A DNA stretch of 64,000 bases, taken from Bacteroidales bacterium. GTDB taxonomy: Bacteria; Bacteroidota; Bacteroidia; Bacteroidales; UBA932. A program made the translations under genes and the position numbers. Shown piece after piece: positions 26,110-34,306 of this stretch; within the stretch, counting starts at the first letter, position 1; every line of letters begins with the position of its first letter. The DNA is taken from NCBI GenBank assembly GCA_017647795.1, contig JAGCJX010000020.1:1-64000 (forward strand), in the 5' to 3' direction. The notes beneath the pieces were generated by a model. The model was not told where the DNA came from. It searched no databases and saw only the letters and a program-made list of their open reading frames with translations.

Positions 26110-26894
26110 CGTTTCAATGCTTTGTTTTCCTCGATGATTTCACGGATGCCGTCACTCAACGCTTCGACCTGATCACCGCTGCGGTCAAAATGCACGTCAT
26201 ACGACTTGTTGTAATTGCGATAGTCCTGAACAGCCCGGTTCATTTTCAAGAGAGGTGTCAACAAAAAGATGTTCAGGAAATAATTGAAAAGCAACACCAA
26301 CAGGATACCCGCACCCACCGACACGACGCCCGGCATGATGCTGCGGTAAAAACTGTCTTTCAGGTTGTAATAATTGTCTGCCAAGGCCCCTTGCGAGACT
26401 TCCATCAAAGTCTGCAAATAACCATTGATCTGTTCGTAGATAGCCTGCAAACGGTTGAAGTACCATTCCCGCAACTGCACATTGTCCAACACCCACAACT
26501 CATCCAGCTCGTTGGCCACTTGCATGTAAGCCGAATAGGCATAGCGTACCGAATCGGCTGCTATCTGCTCTTGCGGGGTTGTCGCATGCAGCTGAACCTT
26601 TTCCAACTGCTGCAGGTACGGGTCCTCCTCCCGACGTTTGGGCACGAGTTCCGCGTCGCGGTTACCGATGGCCTCAAAAAGTTGGGTATGGTATGCCGTC
26701 AGCGCATTGTGCAACTCCCGGGAAGCATTCACCGATGCGACGTTGTCCGCAATCAACGTGGATACGTGGCGGCTCATCCGTCCGAACTCAAAGAGGGCAA
26801 TCACCCCGGAGAAGAAGAGAATCAGACCGATAACCACAAAGCCAAGACGCACCTTGGAGCGGATTCCCAACGTTGAAAAACTAATTTTTTTCAT
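26106..26894 (-). CDS. Four-helix-bundle (4HB-MCP-like) membrane sensor without output domain
   Basis: 262 residues. A short cytosolic start is followed by a membrane helix (about 16-36), an extracytoplasmic helical region (about 37-185) with the layout of chemoreceptor 4HB ligand-binding domains, and a second membrane helix (about 190-213). A HAMP-like tail of about 50 residues (L-T-P-L-L-K-M-N-R-A-V, then D-Q-V-E-A-L-S-D-G-I-R) ends the protein. There is no kinase, methyl-accepting or cyclase domain. Its stop overlaps the trkH start by 4 bp. A role in gating or regulating TrkH is a reasonable guess only. Confidence 0.78.
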   Translation of the reverse strand: MKKISFSTLGIRSKVRLGFVVIGLILFFSGVIALFEFGRMSRHVSTLIADNVASVNASRELHNALTAYHTQLFEAIGNRDAELVPKRREEDPYLQQLEKVQLHATTPQEQIAADSVRYAYSAYMQVANELDELWVLDNVQLREWYFNRLQAIYEQINGYLQTLMEVSQGALADNYYNLKDSFYRSIMPGVVSVGAGILLVLLFNYFLNIFLLTPLLKMNRAVQDYRNYNKSYDVHFDRSGDQVEALSDGIREIIEENKALKR

Positions 26895-26913
26895 CTACGC
26901 AGAATTAATCACG

Positions 26914-26921
26914 CAAATATA
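26914..26921 (-). promoter_or_regulatory. -7 box of the sensor-trkH-helicase-DPP operon
   Basis: TATATTTG on the minus strand lies 19 nt before the first start codon of the operon. The -33 element is weak. Confidence 0.45.
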
Positions 26922-26975
26922 GAAAATGCCTCGGAATCTCGGCACAATAATTGGGCGAGATTGACGGAAAATTAC

Positions 26976-26983
26976 TACATTTG
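26976..26983 (+). promoter_or_regulatory. -7 box of gapA
   Basis: TACATTTG lies 38 nt before the gapA ATG, giving a leader of about 30 nt. A TTG at 26951 is a possible -33 element. Confidence 0.55.
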
Positions 26984-27003
26984 CGACCAAATAATTTAGT
27001 TAA

Positions 27004-28026
<1,023 letters not shown>

Positions 28027-28052
28027 TCTGGAATCATTCCTTATCGAATACG

Positions 28053-28083
28053 CCGGCTCATCCTTCGATGGGCCGGTTTTTTT
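28053..28083 (+). terminator. gapA terminator
   Basis: A 9-bp stem (CCGGCTCAT / ATGGGCCGG, one G-T pair) with a six-base loop is followed by seven T. Confidence 0.88.
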
Positions 28084-28102
28084 GCACCACGCCGTAGCGC
28101 TT

Positions 28103-28115
28103 GTCATTCCCGGCT
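28103..28115. repeat. Half copy of the GTCATTCCCGGCT repeat
   Basis: A 13-nt exact match to the left part of the 27-bp palindromic repeat, in the same orientation as the full copy at 28126. Confidence 0.7.
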
Positions 28116-28125
28116 CCTGTGTCGC

Positions 28126-28152
28126 GTCATTCCCGGCTTGACCGGGAATCTC
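28126..28152 (+). repeat. 27-bp palindromic repeat, left copy
   Basis: Contains ATTCCCGG-N5-CCGGGAAT. The whole 27 bp is repeated exactly, in reverse orientation, at 29717-29743 on the other side of the Rpn gene. Confidence 0.85.
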
Positions 28153-28166
28153 AAAGACGTGCGCTC

Positions 28167-28259
28167 CCTTCCGCAACCCCCTACGCACACTCAAGAAATA
28201 CAACCGCCTGGCGACCAGCCTTCAGAGAATCCGTACCGTGCGTAGGGGGTTGCAGAAGG
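28167..28259. repeat. 22-bp inverted repeat with 49-nt loop
   Basis: Arms 28167-28188 and 28238-28259 pair over 22 bp with one mismatch; the inner 16 bp (GCAACCCCCTACGCAC) are perfect. There is no T-run after it on the plus strand, so it is not an ordinary terminator. Confidence 0.8.
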
Positions 28260-28377
28260 CGGCGTGTAGAGTTTTAAGAATTCCAGCAATTTTATAAATT
28301 TCACAATTTCTTGCTGCTGCTCGTAGAATTTTACGCTTTGGTAAGGCCAGGTGCTGAAAAATGCCGAGTCTTGCGGC

Positions 28378-29292
28378 ATGGTACATATTAAACAATCAAC
28401 AGAGCATCGTCCACGGAAGGTGGACTTGCTCTCAAATGCCGGTTTTAAGGCAGTCTTTGGCGATCAGAACAACAAGCAGGTACTGATCGATTTTTTGAAC
28501 TCGGTGCTCCCGCGCGGTCGGAAGGTCAAGGACCTGACCTATGCGACGACGGAATTTGCGGGTGCAACGTTGGAGAACCGGGGTGTGGTGTTGGACCTTC
28601 GGTGTGAGGATGAGGACGGTACAACGTTCATCGTGGAGATGCAGCGATACCGGCAGGATCATTTTGCCGAACGGTGTATGATGTATGCCTCGCGGGTGTA
28701 CGACTCCCGGTCCCGCGAGGAGATTGAGAATTTCAAGATTCCGCCGGTTTACTTGGTAGCAATCTTGGCAACCGATGATTTTGACCGGAGCCATCCTGCG
28801 TGGAAAGACCGTTATGTTTCCGTATATTCTATGAGGGAAGATAAAACACATGAGTTGTTAAACGATTCAATTTATATTATCTTTGTGGAGCTGAAGCGAT
28901 TCAACAAGGCGTTGGAAGCGTGTGATAGCCTGCAAGATAAATGGTGTTTTGCACTCAAGCACATGTCCCGGCTGGAGGCCCTGCCTGAGAAGTTGCAGAC
29001 GGATATTTTCCGACGTTTGTTTGAAGCCGCTGAAATAGCAGAATTCAGCATTGAAAAACGACAACAATACGACAAAGACATGATCACCGAACGCGATTGG
29101 GAAAATATCAAAAACACCGCTCGCCGGGAAGGACGAGAGGAAGGACGTGAAGAAGGACGCGAGGAAGGACGCGCTGAGGGACTCGCGCAAGGTCATCGCG
29201 AGGTAGCAAAGAATCTCAAAGCTCTGGGGCTTTCCTCTGCGGATATCGCCAAGGCGACCGGCTTAACGCTTGAAGAAATTGAAGCGCTGTAA
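28378..29292 (+). CDS. Rpn-family recombination-promoting nuclease (PD-(D/E)XK)
   Basis: 304 residues of the Rpn/YhgA-like nuclease family, formerly annotated as transposases. The N-terminal motif K-V-D-L-L-S-N-A-G-F-K-A-V-F-G leads into the nuclease core: D in V-V-L-D-L-R-C (about 72) and E-x-Q in I-V-E-M-Q-R-Y (about 84-88). The C-terminal part has four E-G-R-E repeats encoded by 12-nt tandem repeats, then a helical end (L-S-S-A-D-I-A-K-A-T-G-L) typical of the family. ATG 28378 is preferred over an in-frame GTG at 28351. Family members are DNA endonucleases linked to RecA-independent recombination and, in E. coli, to phage defence. It is flanked by long noncoding DNA rich in inverted repeats. 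Confidence 0.9.
   Translation: MVHIKQSTEHRPRKVDLLSNAGFKAVFGDQNNKQVLIDFLNSVLPRGRKVKDLTYATTEFAGATLENRGVVLDLRCEDEDGTTFIVEMQRYRQDHFAERCMMYASRVYDSRSREEIENFKIPPVYLVAILATDDFDRSHPAWKDRYVSVYSMREDKTHELLNDSIYIIFVELKRFNKALEACDSLQDKWCFALKHMSRLEALPEKLQTDIFRRLFEAAEIAEFSIEKRQQYDKDMITERDWENIKNTARREGREEGREEGREEGRAEGLAQGHREVAKNLKALGLSSADIAKATGLTLEEIEAL
29122..29172 (+). repeat. 12-nt tandem repeats encoding E-G-R-E
   Basis: Four slightly diverged copies of a 12-nt unit of the form CG-x-GA-x-GAAGGA, in frame inside the Rpn gene. Such repeats are common at this place in the family and can change copy number without a frameshift. Confidence 0.7.
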
Positions 29293-29320
29293 TTTCTCCC
29301 GCATCTACTGACTAAACGAC

Positions 29321-29356
29321 AATGCCGCATCTTTCACGGATGCGGCATTGATTTTT
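29321..29356 (+). terminator. Terminator of the Rpn gene
   Basis: A perfect 11-bp stem (AATGCCGCATC / GATGCGGCATT) with a 7-nt loop is followed by a short T-rich stretch. Confidence 0.8.
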
Positions 29357-29595
29357 AATAACACACCAAACCTTCGTGCACGCTATTCTGTCCAATCAGC
29401 AAGTCCAGCAAAGGTTGTTGAGCACGAAGGGTTCCCGCTAAAACCCTTTACAAACACCAATCGACTTTAAAACCGCCTATGGCGCAAATGTGCGTTCACG
29501 AAAGTTTGCGCACAGGCGTCACCCCGTAATACCCTGACAACCAATCCCCCGCAGACCCAGACCCTGACCCAGACTCGCCGCCTCCAGGCGAGCCG

Positions 29596-29652
29596 AGAGA
29601 TTTTCAGAATGTGGGAGGAAGCCTGCGACCGACCTTCTTTCTGAAAATCTCT
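29596..29652. repeat. Perfect 14-bp inverted repeat
   Basis: AGAGATTTTCAGAA (29596-29609) and TTCTGAAAATCTCT (29639-29652) pair perfectly around a 29-nt loop. Confidence 0.8.
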
Positions 29653-29716
29653 GCGGCCGCCTATAATCCAACGCGGGGACCTACCGAGATTTCCGGTCGC
29701 AGCCGGTCATGACGTA

Positions 29717-29743
29717 GAGATTCCCGGTCAAGCCGGGAATGAC
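29717..29743 (-). repeat. 27-bp palindromic repeat, right copy (inverted)
   Basis: The exact reverse complement of 28126-28152. Confidence 0.85.
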
Positions 29744-29776
29744 GTTTGCTTTGTCATGACTGGCTATGTCTGGCGT

Positions 29777-29789
29777 GTCATTCCCGGCT
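29777..29789. repeat. Half copy of the GTCATTCCCGGCT repeat
   Basis: Exact 13-nt match to the left part of the 27-bp repeat. Confidence 0.7.
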
Positions 29790-29800
29790 ATGTTTAACGT

Positions 29801-29827
29801 GTCATTCCCGGCTTGAGCGGGAATCTC
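29801..29827 (+). repeat. 27-bp palindromic repeat, third copy
   Basis: Differs from the copy at 28126 by one base in the second palindrome arm (GAGCGGGAAT for GACCGGGAAT) and has the same orientation. It ends 22 bp before the stop codon of the transporter gene. Confidence 0.8.
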
Positions 29828-29848
29828 AGATGACGCGGTCCCTCTCTC

Positions 29849-31525
29849 CTACGCAAAAATCAGAATCAACAATTGAGCAGCAAGAACCCGCAGGAACATA
29901 GACAACGGATAAACGGTTGCATAGCCCACGGAAGGAGCATCCGTAGAAGTCTTGTCTGAAGAGTAAGCCAACGCCGGAGGATTGGTGGAAGATCCAGACA
30001 ACACACCGATCAAAGTAAAGTAATTGAGTTTGAAGCACAGGCGTCCCACGATACCTGCCACCAACAGAGGCACCATCGTAATCAAGGCACCGTACAATAC
30101 CCACATATAACCACCGTTGACAATGGTCGGCACAAAGCTTTCACCCGCACCAAGACCGACAGCGGCCAGGAAGAGGGAAATTCCGACTTCACGCAACATC
30201 AGGTTGGCACTCATGGTCGTATAGGTAACCATCTTGTAGGCGGGACCATAGCGTCCGATCAAGATAGCCACGATCAGCGGACCACCGGCCAGACCCAATT
30301 TCACCGGTTGCGGAATTCCAGGTATCATAAAGGAGATACTTCCCAAAACAACCCCCAGCGCAATGCCGATAAAAATCGGCAACAAGTTCGGGTGTTCGAG
30401 GCGTTTCAGCGAGTTACCAAAGTGTTTCTCTGCCTGCATCACAGAGAGTTCCGGACCAACCACCGTCACACGGTCACCCAACTGCAACAGCAGGTTTCCA
30501 CTGGCCAACAAGTCAATACCGGCCCGGTTTACACGGGTAATGGTCACCCCACACGTAGCACGAATACGCAAATCTGCCAGGCGTTTGCCATTCAATTCAG
30601 GTTTTGTAATCAGGATCCGGCGTGAGATCATATCCCTTGAAAGGTCGTCCCAATTCATTTGAATAGGCTTACCAACCAAGGCCACCACAGCATCTGCATC
30701 TTCTTGTCCCGCTACGACGAGCAAACGGTCACCGACGTGCAACAAAGTATTACCATCCACCAAGGTCGGATGTTGACCCGGATGACAAATGCGCGAAACC
30801 ACAAAATCACGCAACAGCAGGCGGTGCATATCCACGACCGAAATGCCTTCCAAAGCCTCGTTCGTAATTTCTACCGACATGCGGATGGTAGCCGCATGCG
30901 TATCACTTTCCGCCAGGATTTCCTGTTCTTCTTTTTCGGTACGGACACGCAGGATGTACTGCAGGAGCAAAATCGAAAGGATCGCACCAACTACCCCCAA
31001 AGGATAAGCCACCGCATACCCCATAGCAATGTCAACCCCAGTAGAACCGGTGATATCGCCATAGGCCTGTTGGGCAGCACCCAAACCCGGAGTATTGGTC
31101 ACGGCACCCGACATAATACCCACCATCGTAGTAATGGGCAGACCCGTAATGAAATACAATGCAATCGTCGTCAAAACACCCAAGAAAACAACCAGGATTG
31201 CAATTTGATTGAGTTGCAGACCGCCTTTGCGGAACGAAGCAAAGAAACCCGGTCCTACTTGCAAACCAATGGAATACACAAACAAAATCAAGCCAAACTC
31301 CTTGATGAAGTGAAGCAGGTGTTCGTTCACATTGAGACCAAAATGAGCGAAAGCAATCCCGATGAACAAAATCCCGGTAACCCCCAAGGAAATACCCCGA
31401 ATCTTGATTTTACCGAACAAGATACCGAAGGCAATGACCAAGGCCAGTACCAACACCGAATGGGCAACTCCACCGCCCCATTGGGTTGCAGAGCCCACCA
31501 ACAAATCTCTAAAAAAATCCATCAT
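29849..31525 (-). CDS. YidE/AspT-type transporter with two RCK_C domains
   Basis: A putative antiporter of the aspartate:alanine exchanger family, about 558 residues from the ATG at 31525 (ATGs at 31534 and 31576 are also in frame). Two hydrophobic halves (about 1-190 and 390-558), each with the duplication motif ending in G-Y-A-(V/T)-x-Y-P-L, flank two soluble RCK_C (TrkA-C) domains (about 205-295 and 300-380). The sequence T-N-T-P-G-L-G-A-A in the first half and S-T-N-P-P-A-L-A in the second are the matching substrate-loop motifs. Substrate unknown; dicarboxylate or amino-acid exchange is usual for characterised members. Confidence 0.9.
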   Translation of the reverse strand: MMDFFRDLLVGSATQWGGGVAHSVLVLALVIAFGILFGKIKIRGISLGVTGILFIGIAFAHFGLNVNEHLLHFIKEFGLILFVYSIGLQVGPGFFASFRKGGLQLNQIAILVVFLGVLTTIALYFITGLPITTMVGIMSGAVTNTPGLGAAQQAYGDITGSTGVDIAMGYAVAYPLGVVGAILSILLLQYILRVRTEKEEQEILAESDTHAATIRMSVEITNEALEGISVVDMHRLLLRDFVVSRICHPGQHPTLVDGNTLLHVGDRLLVVAGQEDADAVVALVGKPIQMNWDDLSRDMISRRILITKPELNGKRLADLRIRATCGVTITRVNRAGIDLLASGNLLLQLGDRVTVVGPELSVMQAEKHFGNSLKRLEHPNLLPIFIGIALGVVLGSISFMIPGIPQPVKLGLAGGPLIVAILIGRYGPAYKMVTYTTMSANLMLREVGISLFLAAVGLGAGESFVPTIVNGGYMWVLYGALITMVPLLVAGIVGRLCFKLNYFTLIGVLSGSSTNPPALAYSSDKTSTDAPSVGYATVYPLSMFLRVLAAQLLILIFA

Positions 31526-31608
31526 AACTATCATTCTGTCTAGGGTTGTTTTGAAATCGCCGGCGAAGGTAAGCATTTATTTCTACATACCAAGTTAAAA
31601 AAAATGAC

Positions 31609-31616
31609 TACCTTTG
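31609..31616 (+). promoter_or_regulatory. -7 box giving a predicted leaderless mRNA (surE)
   Basis: TACCTTTG ends 4 nt before the ATG at 31621. Confidence 0.6.
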
Positions 31617-31620
31617 AAAG

Positions 31621-32445
31621 ATGAATTTTGACACAATGAACCGACCCATGGAAATTCTGATTACCAACGACGACGGTATCCAAGCTCGCGGGATCCGCAC
31701 GCTCGCCCAACTGATGTCCCACTATGGAAATGTAACGGTGGTAGCCCCGAAATATGGACAATCCGGCAAAGGAACCGCCCTGACAATGGACGAACCACTG
31801 CGCTTCAGCCCAGTTCCCAACGACCCTGACACGGCTCCCAACATCCGCTTCTTCTGGGTAGAAGGCAGCCCTGTCGATTGTGTCAAAATGGCCATCTTTG
31901 AGCTCTTCCAGGACCGGTTGCCGGACCTGCTGATGTCAGGCATCAACCACGGCACAAACTCCTCGGCAGCCTCCGTATACTCCGGAACCTTGGGAGCTTG
32001 CCAAGAAGGAGCCTTGTACGACATCCCTTCGATCGGTTTCTCCATCGACTCTCACAGCCCGAACGTAGATTTCTCGGCCGTGACTCATTTTGGAAAAATC
32101 ATCCTGGACCGCCTCATCCGCCAAGATGAAACCGGTCTGCACATCGACATCAAACCGGGCACCTACCTCAATGTCAACTTCCCCAAACTGCCCATTGACC
32201 AGATCAAGGGCATCCGCCTCGCCCGCCAAGGCCGGGGACAGTGGATCCAGGAATTTGACAAACGTCAGGACCCCCACGGCCGCACCTATTATTGGATGTG
32301 CGGTCTCTTTCAAAGCCTCGAGACCGACCCGGCCGCTGACGGCGACCACGTTCTGCTGCAGGACAACTGGGTAACCCTGGTCCCGCACCGCATTGACAAC
32401 ACTGACTATGCTGAACTGGAACGCTACCGCAAACAATGGGAATAA
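31621..32445 (+). CDS. surE: 5'/3'-nucleotidase SurE
   Basis: A divalent-metal nucleoside monophosphatase, 274 residues. The family signature I-L-I-T-N-D-D-G-I (about 11-19) has the metal-binding Asp pair, and S-G-I-N-H-G-T-N-S (about 103-111) supplies further ligands. ATG 31621 is chosen because a TACCTTTG box ends 4 nt before it; in-frame ATGs at 31636 and 31648 also precede the conserved core. It is followed by lpxB after 24 bp, a pair often seen together in this phylum. Confidence 0.95.
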   Translation: MNFDTMNRPMEILITNDDGIQARGIRTLAQLMSHYGNVTVVAPKYGQSGKGTALTMDEPLRFSPVPNDPDTAPNIRFFWVEGSPVDCVKMAIFELFQDRLPDLLMSGINHGTNSSAASVYSGTLGACQEGALYDIPSIGFSIDSHSPNVDFSAVTHFGKIILDRLIRQDETGLHIDIKPGTYLNVNFPKLPIDQIKGIRLARQGRGQWIQEFDKRQDPHGRTYYWMCGLFQSLETDPAADGDHVLLQDNWVTLVPHRIDNTDYAELERYRKQWE

Positions 32446-32469
32446 CACCACGAACCGAACCAGCCGACC

Positions 32470-33609
32470 ATGAAATACTACTTGATTGCAGGTGAAGCCT
32501 CCGGCGACCTCCACGGCTCCAACCTGATGAAGGGCCTCCTGGCCACCGACCCCGAAGCTGTTTTCCGCTTTCGCGGAGGCGACCTGATGGCCAGCGTGGG
32601 TGGCACCCTCGCCAAACACTACAAAGACAGCGACATCATGGGCTTCGTGGAAGTACTGATGAATGCCCGTCGCCTACTCAAAGACCTCGACCAATGCAAA
32701 AAAGACATCGAAGCCTGGCAACCGGATGTCCTCATCCTCATCGACTACCCCGGTTTCAATTTCCGGATGGCCGAATGGGCCAAATCCAAAAACATACCGG
32801 TCTTCTACTACATTGCTCCCAAAGTATGGGCCTGGAAAGAACGTCGCGTCAAACGGCTTCAGCAGTTCGTGGACCGCTTGTTCATCATCTTCCCGTTTGA
32901 AATCGACTACTTCAAAAAATGGAACATTGACCCGATCTACAAAGGCAATCCACTGATTGATAGCGTAGACCGAGACCCCAAGATGTTGGAACCCAAAACA
33001 GACTTCCTGCAACGCAATCACTTGTCGGACCAACCCGGTATCGCTCTGCTGGCTGGCAGCCGTCGCGGCGAGATCAAACACCTCCTGCCGACCTTCCTGC
33101 AAGCCGCCGAACGGATCGGCCCCGACTATCAATATTGGTTGGCAGCGGCACCCTCCATTGATGACAGCCTGTTACAACCCTATCTGGACGGCTGCAAAGT
33201 CCCTGTCAAAATCCTACGGGGCGAGACGTATGGAGCGCTACGCCACAGCGAGGCAGCCATTGTTGCATCTGGCACAGCCAGCCTGGAGGCCGCACTCATC
33301 GGCACCCCGCAAGTGGTGGGATATGCGGGCAGTGCCATCACCTTCGCCATCGCCAAACTTCTGGTAAAACTGGAACACATCAGCCTGGCCAACCTCATCC
33401 TACGCCGCCGTGCCTTCCAGGAACTGATACAAAAAGAATGTACTCCGGAAAACCTGGCTTCCGAAGTACACAAACTGATTCACGACAAAGACTACCGCAA
33501 CCGGATGCTGGCCGATTACGCCGAACTCCGTACCCTGTTGGGCGGGCAAGGAGCCTCCGAACAAGTTGCGGCGGCCATGGTCCAAGAGCTGAAAAAGCTC
33601 CAAAGATAA
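32470..33609 (+). CDS. lpxB: Lipid-A-disaccharide synthase
   Basis: The glycosyltransferase that joins UDP-2,3-diacylglucosamine and 2,3-diacylglucosamine 1-phosphate in lipid A synthesis, 379 residues. The N-terminal G-E-A-S-G-D-L-H-G (7-15), the central Y-I-A-P-K-V-W-A-W (about 116-124) and the nucleotide loop G-S-R-R-G-E-I (about 196-202) are intact, and the acceptor region S-G-T-A-S-L-E-A-A is near 263. It is the second gene of the surE-lpxB operon. It confirms a Gram-negative envelope. Confidence 0.96.
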   Translation: MKYYLIAGEASGDLHGSNLMKGLLATDPEAVFRFRGGDLMASVGGTLAKHYKDSDIMGFVEVLMNARRLLKDLDQCKKDIEAWQPDVLILIDYPGFNFRMAEWAKSKNIPVFYYIAPKVWAWKERRVKRLQQFVDRLFIIFPFEIDYFKKWNIDPIYKGNPLIDSVDRDPKMLEPKTDFLQRNHLSDQPGIALLAGSRRGEIKHLLPTFLQAAERIGPDYQYWLAAAPSIDDSLLQPYLDGCKVPVKILRGETYGALRHSEAAIVASGTASLEAALIGTPQVVGYAGSAITFAIAKLLVKLEHISLANLILRRRAFQELIQKECTPENLASEVHKLIHDKDYRNRMLADYAELRTLLGGQGASEQVAAAMVQELKKLQR

Positions 33610-33622
33610 GCAGACTGCCAAC

Positions 33623-34306
33623 TTAGTACTCGCGCGGTCCGAAGATATCGGTCCCGATGCGCACCAGTGTAGCCCCCTCTTCCATCGCAATGTGATAGTC
33701 ATTGGACATTCCAAATGACAAGGTATCGAATTGCGCCAAAGCAGCAACCTCCCCTTCCTCTCGGTAAGTGCAGATGCGTCGGTACAATGCCGTCAAGGAC
33801 TGGAACTCCTGACGAATCAACGCCTCGTCATCGGTCAATGACGCCATGGCCATCAGACCACGGATACGAACCCGTTCGCCACACACCGCCAGCAAATCCC
33901 CCATCAGCAAAGCCTCCGCCTCGGAGAGGGAGAAACCGCTCTTGGTCTCTTCTTGGGCAATGTGAACCTCAATCAACACATCCACCGACAAGCCGTTGTT
34001 TTCACAATAACGGCGGATCGCCTCCAAGAGTCGCACAGAATCCACCGAATGAACCAACTCGACATAGGGCAAGACCATCTTGAGTTTGTTGGTCTGCAGG
34101 TGTCCAATGAAATGCCAACGGATATCTTGTGGCAATTGTCCTACTTTTTGGAAGAGCTCCTGAGGACGGCTCTCGCCGAAGATGCGTTGTCCCGCTTCGT
34201 AAGCCTGACGGATGGGTTCGACGGGGTGGAATTTAGAAACTGCCACCAAATCCACATTTGGCAGCAGTTCCTTTTTTATTCGTTGAAGATTGTCAACTAC
34301 ATTCAT
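33623..34306 (-). CDS. PLP homeostasis protein YggS/PLPBP
   Basis: A pyridoxal-5'-phosphate carrier with an alanine-racemase-like barrel, 227 residues. The PLP lysine lies in V-A-V-S-K-F-H-P (about residues 21-28), and the phosphate-binding and family motif H-F-I-G-H-L-Q-T-N-K is at about 65-74. S-F-G-M-S-N-D-Y near the C-terminus (about 203-210) is also typical. Its start codon follows the yidC stop with no gap, so it is probably translated after YidC. Confidence 0.94.
   Translation of the reverse strand: MNVVDNLQRIKKELLPNVDLVAVSKFHPVEPIRQAYEAGQRIFGESRPQELFQKVGQLPQDIRWHFIGHLQTNKLKMVLPYVELVHSVDSVRLLEAIRRYCENNGLSVDVLIEVHIAQEETKSGFSLSEAEALLMGDLLAVCGERVRIRGLMAMASLTDDEALIRQEFQSLTALYRRICTYREEGEVAALAQFDTLSFGMSNDYHIAMEEGATLVRIGTDIFGPREY

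Larger units (their letters stand above)
28027..28377. other. Repeat-bearing noncoding region between gapA and the Rpn gene
   Basis: 351 nt without a supported gene. It holds the gapA terminator, one partial and one full copy of a palindromic repeat beginning GTCATTCCCGG, a 22-bp inverted repeat with a 49-nt loop, and a small dyad (ATGCCG-N7-CGGCAT, 28361-28379) whose 3' arm contains the first two bases of the Rpn start codon. Confidence 0.7.
29293..29848. other. Hairpin-dense noncoding region downstream of the Rpn gene
   Basis: 556 nt without a supported gene. In order it holds the Rpn terminator (29321-29356), a 9-bp dyad CCTTCGTGC/GCACGAAGG (29371 and 29422), an imperfect stem (29474-29518), a short stem CTCGCC/GGCGAG (29574-29592), a perfect 14-bp stem (29596-29652), and palindromic repeats at 29717, 29777 and 29801. 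A stretch at 29550-29576 repeats AGACCC/TGACCC. Confidence 0.7.

Noticed and set aside
28361-28500. A small frame of about 42 codons overlapping the Rpn start
   Set aside because: It has no promoter of its own, no motif and unfavourable composition.
28126-29827. CRISPR array or classical insertion sequence
   Set aside because: The repeats are palindromic and unevenly placed without regular spacers. The gene is a nuclease of the Rpn family, not an IS transposase, and no target duplication is visible.
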